A DNA stretch of 64,000 nt from Tetmemena sp. SeJ-2015 (GCA_027382625.1 JAJKFJ010023567.1:32808-96807), one strand, 5' to 3'. Counted from the stretch's first letter, positions 24,113-35,310 are shown. A program made the numbers and translations. Notes: a model not told the origin generated them from the letters alone.

Positions 24113-24213
24113 GGATATCTAAAAGATCAAATGAGACACGGCCCAGGTATCTAAATTTGGCCAGATGGAGCACGATATGAAGGTCAATGGAAGTAAAACA
24201 AAGCTAATGGTTA
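24113..24213 (+). CDS. MORN-repeat protein gene, MDS A (5'-most piece found)
   Basis: Frame GGA-TAT-CTA reads YLKDQMRHGPGIQIWPDG, then ARYEGQWKQNKANG: one and a half MORN units (pattern G-x-G-x-x-x-W-x-D-G-x-x-Y-x-G-x-W). TAA at 24152 and 24194 must be Gln. MORN proteins form elongated beta-hairpin rods, often bind membranes or scaffold at the ciliate cortex. The segment ends at pointer TA (24212-24213), which recurs at 30376-30377; keeping one TA gives [11 protein letters not shown] in frame. The left edge is uncertain (about 24105-24113) and begins mid-repeat, so at least one upstream MDS is missing. Same strand as pieces B-F. Confidence 0.85.
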
Positions 24214-24590
24214 TAGATCATTTTTTATTTTTGTCCTTTAATTTAAAATACTTACTTACTAAATTTAAATCGATAATTAAAGCTAAAGTATAAATGCAGA
24301 ATTTAATTAAAATAAGGAGTTTTAAAAAGTTATCCGTTAAAAATCTAGCGACGTAGGTCAATATCGAGCTTGCCTGATAGCTTATTGAAATAAGTAATTA
24401 TGATTTTGATATCTATGTTCCAAAACATGAATAAAGTAATAAGTCAAATTCAAAAACTTTTGACCCAAATATCTCTTAACAAAGACCTCCCATGAACAAG
24501 TCATAGGGATGAAGCTGCTTAATCCAATGGATATTTTTAACAAAAAAAATTACATTTCTACTGATAAGGAATTAGATGGAATTAAATTAT

Positions 24591-25206
24591 AGGGTGCCTT
24601 TCCTCGTCATCCACTTAACGAAAATATGAAAAATCACAATCTAGGCTAGACCTAAAACATCAATTTTTAGTCCAAATTCAAATTCAGATCCTGCATCCTA
24701 GTCATATTCTTTCTTTTAGGAAAATTAGCATTAATTTTTCAAAAAGGTCTTAGATTTGATCTTTCAGGAGATTTTATTGAAAACTAGCTGTATTTAATAT
24801 AAAATAATAGAATATATAGAAAATAGTTGCAATTAAAATATTTAGATTCATATAAGAATTTTAGAATAGGTAATGTTTTATTTAGCGCTATAAATATAAA
24901 GACGCTTACAAGAGTCTGAAATTCAAGTTAAGATATCTATAAGCTTCTGGAATATTTTTTCTAAAACTTATAAAATCTATCCTTTTTTTATTGATGTAAA
25001 AATTCTTTTGCAATAAAAATTTTTTCTCCTAAAACTAAAATTCTTTCAAAGATGTTTTTGAATTACTAAAGTAAAGAATATAGCCCGCATAGACACTATG
25101 AAGTAGAATTTGGACAAAGAAATTAGTGTTTTAGATTAATTTTATGCGAGGTAGTGATTTTTCATATTTTTATGGAAAAAAGTGGATGACGAGGAAAGGC
25201 CCTCCC
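24591..25206. mobile_element. G-capped TIR element, copy 2
   Basis: Left end AGGGTGCCTTTCCTCGTCATC and right end GATGACGAGGAAAGGCCCTCCC match the element at 16896-17518, as do inner TIR blocks (GAAAAATCACAATCTAGGCT left; AGTGATTTTTCATATTTTTA right). Flanked by near-identical 8-mers TAAATTAT (24583-24590) and TTAATTAT (25207-25214), consistent with an old 8-bp target duplication. Confidence 0.8.
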
Positions 25207-25283
25207 TTAATTATATTAGGCTGATAATCAACTGAGATGTGAGTTTAAACTTGTTAAGAATATTTTACTACTCCTTTTAGCTC

Positions 25284-25699
25284 TTATAGCTGATGATTTA
25301 ATTTATAATAAAATTAATCTATGTATTAAATTAAAATAGAACAGACAGATTAAGTGTCTCAGAATTAAATAATTTTAATATCATTAAATTTAGCGTTAAA
25401 CAGTATAAGCTTTTAATTTTTGAAAATTTTAAGTGGCTCAACTAATCGTTATAAGCGACACAAGTGTTGATGAGAATGACATAAATAATAAGGGAGAGTA
25501 TGTTAATAAAATCTCACTGCTTAGAGGTGAATTAGAAATGTTTAAAGAAGATACTCTTATTAATTTTTCATTGACGATCGAATAAGCTGCAAATCAGAGG
25601 GTTATTCAACTATTTAACTATCTCAAACTTGTAAATCCCCATTTATTATTTTAATCAATCACCTATTTTAATTTAATTTTCTCATATAATTAAATAATA
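25284..25699 (+). mobile_element. TATAG-type MITE
   Basis: TATAGCTGATGATTTAAT at the left and TTTTAATTTAATTTTCTCATATA at the right. Internal AAGCGACACAAGTGTTGATG, TGCTTAGAGGTGAATTAG, ATCGAATAAGCTGCAAATCA and CCATTTATTATTTTAATCAA are family blocks. Confidence 0.75.
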
Positions 25700-26234
25700 A
25701 TTTTAACTTTTATAAAATACTGATAGAAAAAGATCAACTTATAAATATTGTAATTAAGGAAAAATAATTCTTATAATTTAGTATTTTTCTCCTCATAACT
25801 TCCAGAAATCTTTTTATAAGGATAAAAGCTACTCTAATAGAGTCGAAGATTGAAATTTAATATCATTCGTATTTGAATTACAAATGTCTTTCTGAATATA
25901 AAAATAAATAACTGCCTTCACATGTCCTTTTATCTGACTATCTCTTGGTGTAATTAAGAGATCACTCAAATCGACCGCCAAGTCTCGACTTGTGAAAAAT
26001 GTGGAGTTTGGTTCTACAATTCTGTAACAGCAAAAAATAGGATGAATATGAAATTCATGATCGAGAGAGCATAACCTATGAAGATAGAGAGCCCTTGAGA
26101 AAAGTGAGTTATATTAAAATAGAGATAATTTAAAACATTTTGCTTTTAAATTTAATGAAAGAGCCAGATCTTACCAGATAAGTGCTAAGATAATGAAGAA
26201 AACATTTTTCTGACTTTTTGTTTTAGTGTCTGCG

Positions 26235-26530
26235 CTTTTGGCAGTTGTCTGTTGAAGATGAGGGTAGACTCATTCTGGATTTTGTAGTTGGAGAGTGATT
26301 TCCTTGTGCATGATGGTAATCTTATTCAAAAGTAAGCAAATGTAGGTATACTTTTGTATTTTTTTGAGCTTTCTAGCGAAGTTGAGTCTCTGTTGATAGA
26401 GAGGGTTGCCTTACTTGTCCTAGAAGCTTTCCTCGTCTGCCGTCACCTTCAATATTTTTTTGTTTAAGTTATTGCTGTTGATGTGGTTGTGGTAATTATG
26501 GTGATTGAGCTGTTGAAGTAGATATTTAAA
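26235..26530 (-). pseudogene. Ubiquitin-derived repeat, copy 2
   Basis: The minus strand reads GNPLYQQRLNFARKLKKI, corresponding to ubiquitin's G-I-P-P-D-Q-Q-R-L-I-F-A-G-K, then QKYTYICLLLNKITIM, and in a shifted frame TLSNYKIQNESTLIF, corresponding to ubiquitin's T-L-S-D-Y-N-I-Q-K-E-S-T-L. The segment between the two blocks is much longer than in ubiquitin and aligns with the extra segment of copy 1 at 36.9-37.2 kb. Frames are broken, so it is not functional. Adjacent DNA also aligns between copies, so the unit that spread is larger than the domain. Confidence 0.6.
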
Positions 26531-26609
26531 TACAATGTTAATTTAAAGCATAATATAAAATTAATCTCAAAACAAGGAAGCAAACTCAACCTATTTCTTA
26601 TTTTATAAT

Positions 26610-27360
26610 AAAAACATTTTAGGATTTAATTTCTTTGGGTCTATGCTAATGCAACAAAGTTTCCAATGATAAGATTCCTTCAAGCTAAAGGCCATAGAAG
26701 AAGACCTATAAATTTAGCTAAAGGTGGCTTCTATAAATTAGATAAAAAGCTATATTACTTTTATCATTCTAAAGGGTTCTATCAGACTACTTAAGATGAT
26801 TATTTACGATATTCTGAACTAAATGTTATTAGTAGCTTGCCTTTCTGGTTTTGCTTTAAAGGAGTTATTTGCTTAAACAGAGGTGGATCTACACATTTAG
26901 GCTTTAAGGTTGATAGCTTTGAAAGTAGTATCTATTAATAGAGGGATTCAATAAGTCTTCATTTTAATTCATAGTTATAAGTCCTTAAAATAATATCATA
27001 AGGAAAAATTAAAAAGCGTATTTTTAAAAGCAAAGTAAATTTCATAAAAAATAAATTTATAATGTTCCACCTTTTAGTTAAATCAGAAAATATTCAACAG
27101 CTTTCTTTTCTAAATAAAGCTCTGAAGATGGAATATTCTCACAAAATATATTTGAGGTGGGTTTCATTTAAAATTAGATAAAGGGTTTTACGATAACAAC
27201 GTTCAATTACGCAAGTGAAAAGGTTATTAAAGTCACTTGAGTTTATTATATGCTGCAGCCAATGCTTTTCATGTTAAAGTATTATTTGGTAAGACTCTTA
27301 AACTTACATAAGGACTTTTTTAGCTGAAATTGAAATTAATTTGCGCACGCTGGAGCAAGC
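26610..27360 (+). CDS. Candidate long ORF in IES A-B
   Basis: With TAA/TAG as Gln the plus strand is open for about 250 codons to a TGA near 27358. The first third is the most protein-like: KFPMIRFLQAKGHRRRPINL, KGGFYKLDKKLYYFYHSKGF, ISSLPFWFCFKGVICLNRGG. The later part is A/T-rich and may be random read-through. A second GGFHLKLDKGFY-like stretch at about 27160 in another frame suggests an internal duplication. No family is recognised. Confidence 0.4.
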
Positions 27361-27675
27361 TTGATTTTAGATTAAAAACACAAAAGGCAGTGAGGTAAAA
27401 GAATGTCCATATTTATTAATTCTTTTCAGTTCCTGAAATAGGGCGTATTCTGAACCCCAGGTCATTTATATTAAGAGCAACAAGAAGAGCTGGTAGTTAT
27501 TAAATATAGAGCTTAAAAAGTAAATTACCAAGCTCTTCGCAAAAACATTCAGATCCAAAATTTTTAGTGAATAGGACTATGCATATTGAATCATTCAAGA
27601 AAGCAGAAAAAATATGTTTACAATAAAAAAGGCTAAAATTATCGAAAGAGAAGCCAAAAAATTGAGTTATTTATA
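27225..27675 (+). CDS. Candidate coding segment in second frame
   Basis: Open plus-strand frame reads LSLLYAAANAFHVKVLFGKT, QFFSVPEIGRILNPRSFILR and HSDPKFLVNRTMHIESFKKA, ending KEKPKN then TGA near 27664. It overlaps the tail of the previous frame, so one of the two is a chance frame or a frameshift links them. Function unknown. Confidence 0.4.
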
Positions 27676-27974
27676 AAATGCATCATAAAATAATGAGACC
27701 TCTCTCCAAATGAAGTAGAGTGATTGGGATGCAGAAGCCTCAGTCAGGAAAAGCACAGCGTAATATCATCGCAAATAGCAAAATATATTATTATAAGGCA
27801 CTCAACTCTTAAAATGCTCACATTAACATCATAAGTGAACTTCTTGAGAGAAACTTAATTATCGATTATAAATTTCTTACATCGCTTATTTTTAGAATAT
27901 TAAATACATATTAAATTGAGTCAATAAATTAATATTTTTTTCATGCAAATTTAATTAATATATTTAATATCAAC

Positions 27975-28187
27975 TAAATTATAATTAAGAATTAAATTTA
28001 AAATTGAGATTTGATAAATTAAAAATTATGGAGATGCAATTTCTTTTATGTTGAAAATACTCATTTGTTCTTTAATTTACATTTTGTTGGATAGCTTTAC
28101 TATAGTTCATCAGTCTATGATTTAATCTATTTTTATTGAATATCTAATTTTCTTTTCTTTTTATTAAATTTTCAGCTATAACTGCAA
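27975..28187 (-). mobile_element. TATAG-type MITE with internal deletion
   Basis: The left part (TTGATAAATTAAAAATTATGG, then AGATGCAATTTC) matches the family end AAAATAATAAATGGAGAGTTGCAACTTC, and the right part (CTTTTTATTAAATTTTCAGCTATAA) matches the other end, but only about 210 bp lie between instead of 410. Confidence 0.5.
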
Positions 28188-28665
28188 ATCCAACAATAAT
28201 GAGATTTACATTTTAAAAATGCAAGAAAGAATTTATTTATTTAATATAAATAAACTAATACACTCATTATGCTAATTTTAAAATAATTAGATTACTAGAG
28301 GAAAATTATTTAATTAAACATTAGAACGAATTAAAATTAATATTGGGATAATTGAGATGATTTTACAAAACTTATTATTTTATACATATTTTCTGTTGGA
28401 AATTTGAATGGCGAAATGCAGAGATTATCTTTATTAATTATTTACTTTAAAAAAATTCTCTTTCTTCAAAACGATGACTTTTTCATATATATATTGCTAT
28501 AAGTAGTATTAGGTTATAGTAACCTTGTGCTCGTATATCACTTGAGCAATTATTTTATCTTCTCAATATTGATCACCCATAACAAACACTTTTCCTTTTC
28601 CAACTGCATAACTTATTTAGAAGTATTATTGGATTTATTTTTCTTTTAAGCTTCTTATATTGAAG
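28188..28665. other. AT-rich stretch without recognisable gene
   Basis: Nothing is recognised. Confidence 0.4.
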
Positions 28666-28667
28666 TG

Positions 28668-28915
28668 GTTGTAAAGATCAGTGGCTTTCGAGAGACGCTC
28701 AACTCTCCAATTGAAGTATAACGTGCTTTTTATCTTTATCCTTCTGGATTTACCACCCTTTCCTATTCATTACTTTATTGTTTTTGTAAATTGTTTCCCC
28801 TTATTTCACCCTTTGATCTTGTTGTCTTTATCCATTTTTGCATACTCCTTCGCTTTTGCAGCTTTGTCTTCTTTTGACCTATTAACATTAAAACATAGCT
28901 GAATTTAGATAGAAA
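28668..28915 (-). CDS. Candidate coding segment, lysine-rich
   Basis: The minus strand reads RSKEDKAAKAKEYAKMDKDN to a TGA and then, in another frame, RGNNLQKQQSNEQERVVNPE and ARYTSIGELSVSRKPL. Highly charged, protein-like composition supports coding origin with one frameshift. The plus-strand 73-codon frame here is its antisense shadow. Confidence 0.35.
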
Positions 28916-29579
28916 ATCAAATCTTACATACTTAGCAGACCTAGCTTTAATCTTTCTGAATGCTTATATAATTTCTTTTTTACAGTAAAAGAATTTAGTA
29001 ATGTTAGTTCTCACAAACTCTTGCTCTCCTACTAATCTTTCACTCTCAAGATATCTAATGATATCTCCTCACACTCAATTTCACCTATCATACTTATGTG
29101 TTGGTGTACTCCCACTCAACTTTATATTTAAATGTCCCTTTTTGTAATCTCTTACCTTGAGTTGAGAGTCTTATTAATTATCCAAGAGGGAGTGAGTCAT
29201 GTGATTTCGGATTCCTTCATCCTATTATCTAATTTATAATTTATACAAATTATTATTTGATAAGTAACTTAATCCCATACTCAAAAAGATATTCATTTTG
29301 AGCAGTTTAATACACTGTTTCCAATGAGGCTTTCCATCTAAATATTCTAACCACTCACTGTTAAATTTGTATTAAATAATAAATTTTGTTAAATCATATC
29401 GATTATCTTAATACTAAAAATAATTTGTAAAAATATGTTCACTAGTTTTTAAACATCTATTCAAATTTATTAAATTAGAAAGTTATCGAATATATTACCG
29501 CAAATTTTGCAACTCAAGAGGAAAATCAAAGTCACGAAAGATTTTTATTTATAGTTTAGTAATAAAAGGACACAAAAAT

Positions 29580-29890
29580 CTTAAAAGCATGAGAGGAATG
29601 CTGATAATATTTGCAAAGGGGTGGAACTTCCTGCAAGAGATTCAAGGATTCAGTGCGAGGGCATCAGTATTATCAGTCAGTTGGCTAAAAATCAATACGA
29701 AGGAAACCATTAAGCTCACCACCCTCTGCGGCTCAACAGAAATTTTACTAATTGTACAGTTGATTACAACTACTATGGCCGCTCCTGAATCTAATGCATC
29801 AGAGTTGGAATATCGGGTGGAAGTGCTGTCACAACTGTAACGCCATTAGAATTAGAGACATAGTCATCCAAATTTGTACTAAATTAGGTT
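29580..29890 (+). CDS. Candidate coding segment, cysteine-containing
   Basis: One plus-strand frame reads NADNICKGVELPARDSRIQC, ISIISQLAKNQYEGNHQAHH and LNRNFTNCTVDYNYYGRS before TGA; the next frame continues with IGWKCCHNCNAIRIRDIVIQ. Spaced cysteines could indicate a secreted or zinc-binding protein, but no family is identified. A competing frame (29589-29840) is also open; G+C is raised across the segment. Confidence 0.35.
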
Positions 29891-30120
29891 GATTCTCAAG
29901 TATACTCCGTGGCATTATTGTGAATTAGCTCTTGTTACCACAGTTAAGCCCTATGCCCACCTTAATATATAAGCTTATGAAAACTGGCTTATCAGCCTAT
30001 CAATTAATTAAACTTTATTTAATAATAAAGTCTTAAAATATATATTTAGAGCACTTAGGAATCTTTAGTACGCCAAATTGCTTTACAATTTAATATTTTT
30101 ACTTTTTGCTCACCCTCATT

Positions 30121-30285
<165 letters not shown>

Positions 30286-30375
30286 AGAATCTTTAGTCGC
30301 CAAATTGTTTAAATAATATTTTAATTTTTCCATCATTAAATATTATTAAAATAATAAATTAGATTATTTATTCTA

Positions 30376-30596
30376 TAAGGAAAGTTTTGGCATGCTGATG
30401 GGGATATTTACGAAGGAGAGTGGGCTGAAGACAAAGCAAACGGGTATGGTGTATATGTACACGTAAACGGAGCTAAATATGAAGGGTAGTGGAAGAATGA
30501 TTTGCAAGATGGATACGGTGTTGAAAGCTGGCAAGATGGCAGCAAGTATGAGGGAGGCTACAAAGAAGGCATGAAGCATGGAAAAGGAACATACTT
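30376..30596 (+). CDS. MORN-repeat protein gene, MDS B
   Basis: The largest piece, 221 bp, reads [58 protein letters not shown], then [14 protein letters not shown]: about three and a half MORN units. TAG at about 30487 lies in the invariant Y-E-G-x-W context (YEGQW), good evidence that TAG codes Gln here. Left pointer TA is shared with MDS A (24212-24213); right pointer ATACTT (30591-30596) is shared with MDS C (33581-33586). The antisense 68-codon frame at 30373-30579 is a shadow. Confidence 0.9.
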
Positions 30597-30793
30597 CAAA
30601 AATATACTCAATATCAATTCTAATTCATTAATTCTTTTTTCTTAAATATCTTAGTCTACAATTCAATAGTTTAAAAAAACATAAATATTTTATTCAAATT
30701 TAAGATTACATATTGTATATTAAAATTATCAAGAGAAATGATGTCTATGTAATATCTATCATGTTTATGAATATTCAATTCAAAAAATCTGCA

Positions 30794-31205
30794 TATTAAA
30801 GATGAAAATTTAATTAAAATCGATGATTGGATAAAATAATAAATGAGAGTTGCAACTTCGTTTCAATTTAAATAATAGATTCACCCCTGATCAACAGCTT
30901 GTTCGAAGGCAATCAAAAATTAATATGAGTTTCTTCTTTAATCATCTTCAAGCCCCTCTCAGCAGTGAGATATGCTTCGCATATTCTTCTTCTTTTTCGT
31001 TTTCAAACTATTAAAAACTTGTGTCGCTTATAATTTTTTACTGAGCGCTCCCACAAAAAGTTGTAAGAGCAAATGTTCTTGAAATTTCATGCTTTATCGA
31101 ATGGTGTAATAATTGTTCAAATCTGAGATCCTTCATCAGTCACGATTTTTATCCATTTTAATTTAATATCTTATTTAATTCTCTTTTTTATTAAATTATC
31201 ATCGT
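30794..31205 (-). mobile_element. TATAG-type MITE
   Basis: Left end GAAAATTTAATTAAAATCGATG, and right end TTTTATTAAATTATCATCG degraded compared with other copies. Internal AATAAATGAGAGTTGCAACTTC, AACTTGTGTCGCTTATAA, GAGCGCTCCCACAAAAAGTT and ATCGAATGGTGTAATAATT are intact. Confidence 0.75.
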
Positions 31206-31332
31206 TTTCTTAGGTGGCTCTCAAATGAAAGTCCCAGTCGACCAAGCAGTCCACGAAGTTAAGTCAACTCCATTTTTTGTTTTAGGATATTTTATGCAAT
31301 TAAATTATATTAATTATTCTAAGTGAAGTGGC
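31205..31332 (+). CDS. Candidate short exon or MDS
   Basis: Directly after the MITE, a GC-richer stretch reads GGSQMKVPVDQAVHEVKSTP, then FFVLGYFMQLN to TGA at about 31326. It stands out from the A/T background. Function unknown. Confidence 0.3.
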
Positions 31333-32125
31333 TGCTATCTTTAATTTAAACGGTGATAAAATAAAATTTAAGACATTGGAGCTGCTGGCTATTAATTTCT
31401 AATGTGATTAGTGATTGGTTCTAATTAAAATTTTCCTTGCTCTAATACTACTATTACAAGTACGAGCCAGTGAATATATCAGAGGTTAGTCATCTTCAAT
31501 TTTTTTAATTTATACTACTTACACAATTTGCAATGATCATACTCGATAAGTCCTTTATTAAAAAAATAGATTTTAGTATTCTTAATTTTATTGGTTTAGC
31601 GATTATATATATCTAAATTATTTGTTTTGTTAAAAATACTATAAATATAAATAAGCCAAAATAATATGATAATTAAATTAATTATTATATTAAAATGGAA
31701 TAGATCAATGAGTGTCGAAGTATTTCTATTTGGAATTATAATTTCACCATATAATATATAATAAATGATAAGAGCATTAAATCCTTTAAACTTTTGAATG
31801 GGTATGCTTAGTTTTGAGTAATAACCTTCATAAATCTTGCTGCTCACACTATCGATGAGAATATAAATGATAAAAATTAACTCAAATCATTATATATCGC
31901 TGATGAGAGCTTCTAAGAAGATTATTAAAGAAAAAATCACACCAAATTTTTACCAACGCATTTATTATTTAAACAATCTCCATTTAATTTACAAATTCAA
32001 TCTATAAATTAATTAATAAAAAAAACATATTTCATTAATTGATTATTTTAACATATAATTATAAAATTTACAAACAAATAAAGAGTCACCCATTTGAATA
32101 TTTAAGAAACAATGGTAACAAAAAT
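31333..32125. other. AT-rich stretch without recognisable gene
   Basis: The minus-strand frame at 31596-31847 is hydrophobic and A/T-rich and is not supported. Confidence 0.4.
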
Positions 32126-32512
32126 AACTTAAACATAAACAGTCATTTAGTCTAAATTTGATGAGACTCCTCATTTTAGGAAGGAGAAGTCAGTGAATTT
32201 ACTAGAGACCATTCAGAGTTCCTTTACTTCTGACGATAAAGTCCAAGCCCAAATATCTCTGTTGTTGGCAATTAATCTTAGAGGCGGAAAAAAAGACCTT
32301 GACCTCCTAGAAGATCAAGGACACCAATAGTGCTAAGTATGACATTTTCAAATGGCATAGAGCAGAATAATGCTAGTGTTTAGCCTTAAATACTAAATCG
32401 AAGGAGATGTCGAATAAATATCAAACAACCAGCTTTGAATATTACTTCGATTTCCTTATGCATTTTTACAATAATCATTCTTGAGAGCCATTTTATTCGA
32501 AGAGAAGGGGTC
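32126..32512 (+). pseudogene. Decayed ORF with A-run frameshift
   Basis: Block 1 reads VIQSKFDETPHFRKEKSVNL, LETIQSSFTSDDKVQAQISL and LLAINLRGGKK; immediately after a seven-A run (about 32289) the sense continues in another frame as TLTSQKIKDTNSAKYDIFKW, HRAEQCQCLALNTKSKEMSN and KYQTTSFEYYFDFLMHFYNN to TGA. A one-base slip in the homopolymer, real or sequencing error, explains the break. The family is not recognised; it is probably MIC-limited. Confidence 0.5.
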
Positions 32513-32582
32513 TAATATAGATGAAAATCTAATAGAGAATCGTCATAAATAATAATCATAATTAATTAAAATTCATATATTT

Positions 32583-32703
32583 TTCTTTACATAGGATAGT
32601 AGTAATATTTATTAACTAGTACTGAATAAATGCTGGTTTTTAAATTGATTATTATTTACATTCCCTAAATTTTATTTTACTTCACTTACTTTACATATAT
32701 TTT
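32583..32703 (-). repeat. Dispersed transposon-end-like repeat, copy 3
   Basis: On the minus strand: GTAAAGTAAGTGAAGTAAAA, GGGAATGTAAATAATAATC, AAAAACCAGCATTTATTC, GTACTAGTTAA and ATCCTATGTAAAG, closely matching copy 1 at 118-225. Confidence 0.6.
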
Positions 32704-32711
32704 TCGCTAAA

Positions 32712-32802
32712 ATGGAAAAGACTTACAATGAATTCCTCCCACTACGCTGATTAAGAGAGCAGTTTCCTCATTTTTTACAGATTCTTCCTCAAAATGCTAT
32801 TG
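32712..32802 (+). CDS. Candidate 5' exon starting at ATG
   Basis: ATG at 32712 opens MEKTYNEFLPLR, then one TGA, then LREQFPHFLQILPQNAI, and finishes at a GGTAAGTATAAC donor-like site (about 32800). It lies directly beside the transposon-end-like repeat, so it may be the start of a MIC-limited transposon gene. If the in-frame TGA is real, the copy is dead. Confidence 0.35.
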
Positions 32803-32866
32803 GTAAGTATAACTATCACAAGCATAATCCCCAATCATAAAAGTAGAGCATAATTAATATTAAATA

Positions 32867-32900
32867 TGAATAACTAACTAACTAACTAACTAACTAACTG
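32867..32900. repeat. Simple repeat (AACT)n
   Basis: About eight units of AACT in perfect succession. Confidence 0.95.
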
Positions 32901-33580
32901 AGATAATGAGATAATTAAAGCTAAATTCATTTTTTTAATTTTCATTTTTCATTTCCCCCAACTCATGCATTTATTTAGGCTTCTTCGATATACTTTGTGC
33001 AATTCTATCTTTGAACTCTCTACTTTGTCAAGTTAAACTTCGTAGTTTTAAAGCATCACTAAACGCACTCTCCTAAATCATTAGAAATTCAAACTAAATT
33101 TACATAAATGCTAAAGTTTACTGTAATTCACTCCTATATGAGTAAGGATATCAAACATTTGAATATGTATTCTTCTGCAGGGCTAAAGAGCCTCCATGGC
33201 ACACACATACTTCAATTAAACACTCACCACTATTCAATTACTTAAAGGTCTCATTTCTTGAGGGTTAAACACAACTGTTAATGATATTGAGCAATGACCT
33301 GCTTATTCAAAAGTCAAATATATATTAACAACTTAATTTTTAAAATAAAAAATAACCATTGTCGCTTGTTTTTTTTTTATAAAATGAATAGAAAAGAAAT
33401 GTACTCAAATTTAAATAAAATAATTTTTCAATTATTGTATTCCTAAAGATATTTTAGAGCTTAAACTTAATTATTTTAGAAAAAAGGTTCTTAAAAGATG
33501 GCTTAATTAAATTTTAAATACTATTCCTATTTTATATAAGTTTTTATAATTATTTGCTTTTTTAAGAATTAATATGAATA

Positions 33581-33659
33581 ATACTTATGGAACGATAATT
33601 CAACGTACAGTGGAGAATGGAATGAAAATAAAATTAGTGGATTCGGTATCTACGAATGG
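33581..33659 (+). CDS. MORN-repeat protein gene, MDS C
   Basis: After pointer ATACTT (33581-33586, shared with MDS B) the frame reads LWNDNSTYSGEWNENKISGF, then GIYEW, i.e. one MORN unit. The piece ends at pointer AATGG (33655-33659), repeated at 34694-34698. Joining B and C keeps GKGTYLWND in frame; joining C and D gives IYEWPDGRRYEG, a canonical MORN core. Beyond 33659 the plus strand leaves MORN consensus at once (MEGS), which supports this boundary. Confidence 0.88.
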
Positions 33660-33739
33660 ATGGAGGGATCCATTTCCTTTATAATATTATTTCAACTTTA
33701 AAACTTTTATTTCATTGCCATTTTCATTTACTAATTGAT

Positions 33740-34262
33740 CTTAATTAAAGTTGAATATCTGGAATTTGAGTAAAGATAAATTTATGCTTAAAAGAAACTA
33801 CAAATACTTGTTCCCATGATCAGAGACTTGTTGTTGTTTGGTCTCCACTTGCGCTATTTACCAGAAGATTTTCACAGATAGTAACCTTATTCAAGAATTT
33901 CTTCTCTTCAGAACTCCCGTTCACTTATTTTCGTGAGGTTGAGGAAAACACCTTGTGATAACGTCTTTTGTTTTATTCACTCCATTATGGGTAATATATA
34001 ATTAGATTATCAGAGGTATAAAACAATGAGAAACCAAGTCTTACTTAGTATTATAGTAATCTAAATTTAAGAATTAATATTTACAGAGATAAAAAAGAGT
34101 GCTACAAGAGCATTATGAGAAGGATATTACTATATGCCAACCACACTATTTACATCCAACTCTGCTGACCACACCACGACTCTCCAGTTCAAACAACTAT
34201 TAGTTCAAAGCAAAGATAAAAATATTTATAAAGTTGAGAAAATTAATTTTAAGTGGAGTTAA
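33740..34262 (+). CDS. Candidate coding segment inside IES C-D
   Basis: An open frame to TGA at about 34117 reads VEYLEFEQRQIYAQKKLQIL, PMIRDLLLFGLHLRYLPEDF and SRSLIFVRLRKTPCDNVFCF; another frame continues with HYEKDITICQPHYLHPTLLT. Composition is convincing for a decayed MIC-limited gene. No family is recognised. Confidence 0.4.
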
Positions 34263-34301
34263 ATCTAGTATTACTATAAAATTTAATAATTTACTTTTCA
34301 T

Positions 34302-34522
34302 AGAGCTCATTTTTTGTAGATTTTCTCATAATTGCGAATTGAAATATGAAGTAATTGTTATTATATAAACTATGTCATCTATCATCTATCATGCTATCAT
34401 TTTCATAAAAAGAAACATTTTAAAATAAGCTTATAGATAAGATAATTGGCATAGTTTATATAATAACGAAAACTCATATTTCAATTATCAATTATTAGAG
34501 AATATTATAAACAATGAGCTTA
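34302..34522. mobile_element. Small foldback element, about 85 bp arms
   Basis: The left arm starts GAGCTCATTTTTTGTAGATT and contains AATTGAAATATGA and TTATTATATAAACTATG; the right arm holds the reverse complements CATAGTTTATATAATAA, TCATATTTCAATT and ends AATGAGCTTA. The arms are about 80% alike, so it is an old copy. Confidence 0.75.
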
Positions 34523-34693
34523 GGGTACTGAGAGGCCAATGGCAAGTATTTTTTATTTATTAAATGCTTACTAGCTCACCTTTTTCTAAGGATTCGATAT
34601 GCTTAGAATACATTTTAAAAAAAATTTAAAAACAAGGACATAGAATTTATTTAATATTGTAATTTATTAAGATAAAGAGAATTACCTATCCTA

Positions 34694-34739
34694 AATGGCC
34701 TGATGGTAGACGATATGAAGGATCCTGGCTTGATAATAT
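34694..34739 (+). CDS. MORN-repeat protein gene, MDS D (46 bp)
   Basis: A 46-bp piece reading WPDGRRYEGSWLDN between pointer AATGG (34694-34698) and pointer ATAATAT (34733-34739). Splicing to MDS E gives [14 protein letters not shown], matching the MORN pattern across the junction. Its small size is typical of hypotrich MDSs and makes it invisible to ORF scanning. Confidence 0.88.
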
Positions 34740-34989
34740 TGATAGGAATTTTATTTCATTTCAAATTAATATACTTGATGAAGTTAACCACATAAAAATA
34801 AAAGGCAAATCATTAACACCTAAATTTTGATAGTTCCTATATAAAATGGTAATTTAAAATAGAAAAAAATAATTATTACAAGTGTAGATAATTTAATATT
34901 TTAATTTATGATTTTAAACTATATGAAAAAGAAAAGTCTGTTAATTGATACTTTAAAATAAAGATGAAATAGTGGAATTTTAGAAGAAT

Positions 34990-35310
34990 TTTATTTTTTA
35001 TCCTAATTCACGATGAATAAGATTTCCAGTAGGCAAAAGATGCACTTTTCTTTTGCTCTCATCAAGATAGTTTTTAAATAGTTCTCAGTTTTATATTGAA
35101 TTTTCGTTATAAATTCAGGATCTTTTGTAGTAAGAATATCCAAGTCACTTGAGATAACACAACTGATATATGAATCTTCACTTCCAAGAACTCATCACGA
35201 GAGTTTTTATATACCTCTCTTCAGCATAAATTGCCTGATGGCTTTTTCTGTTTGTGTCATCTGTGCTGCTTTTTTAGGTTTTCATACTCTCATTGCTACA
35301 TTAATTGTTA
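34990..35310 (-). pseudogene. Decayed minus-strand ORF
   Basis: The minus strand reads STDDTNRKSHQAIYAEERY, then in a shifted frame GSEDSYISCVISSDLDILTT, KDPEFITKIQYKTENYLKTI and RAKEKCIFCLLEILFIVNQD. The blocks are strongly protein-like; a frameshift and TGA codons lie between them. Unknown family. Confidence 0.45.

Larger units (their letters stand above)
30597..33580. other. IES B-C (3.0 kb)
   Basis: Contains a TATAG MITE (30794-31205), a short GC-richer candidate exon (31205-31330), a decayed ORF at 32.1-32.5 kb, a transposon-end-like repeat copy and an ATG-initiated short ORF at 32712. Removal is inferred from the restored MORN frame. Confidence 0.75.
33660..34693. other. IES C-D (1.0 kb)
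   Basis: The shortest inferred IES. It holds the candidate coding region at 33.74-34.26 kb and a small foldback element at 34302-34522. Confidence 0.75.

Noticed and set aside
33655..34725. GGATCC as the pointer between MORN MDSs C and D (present in both)
   Set aside because: A join there would skip the G-R-R-Y-E-G part of the MORN unit; AATGG gives the complete motif in frame.
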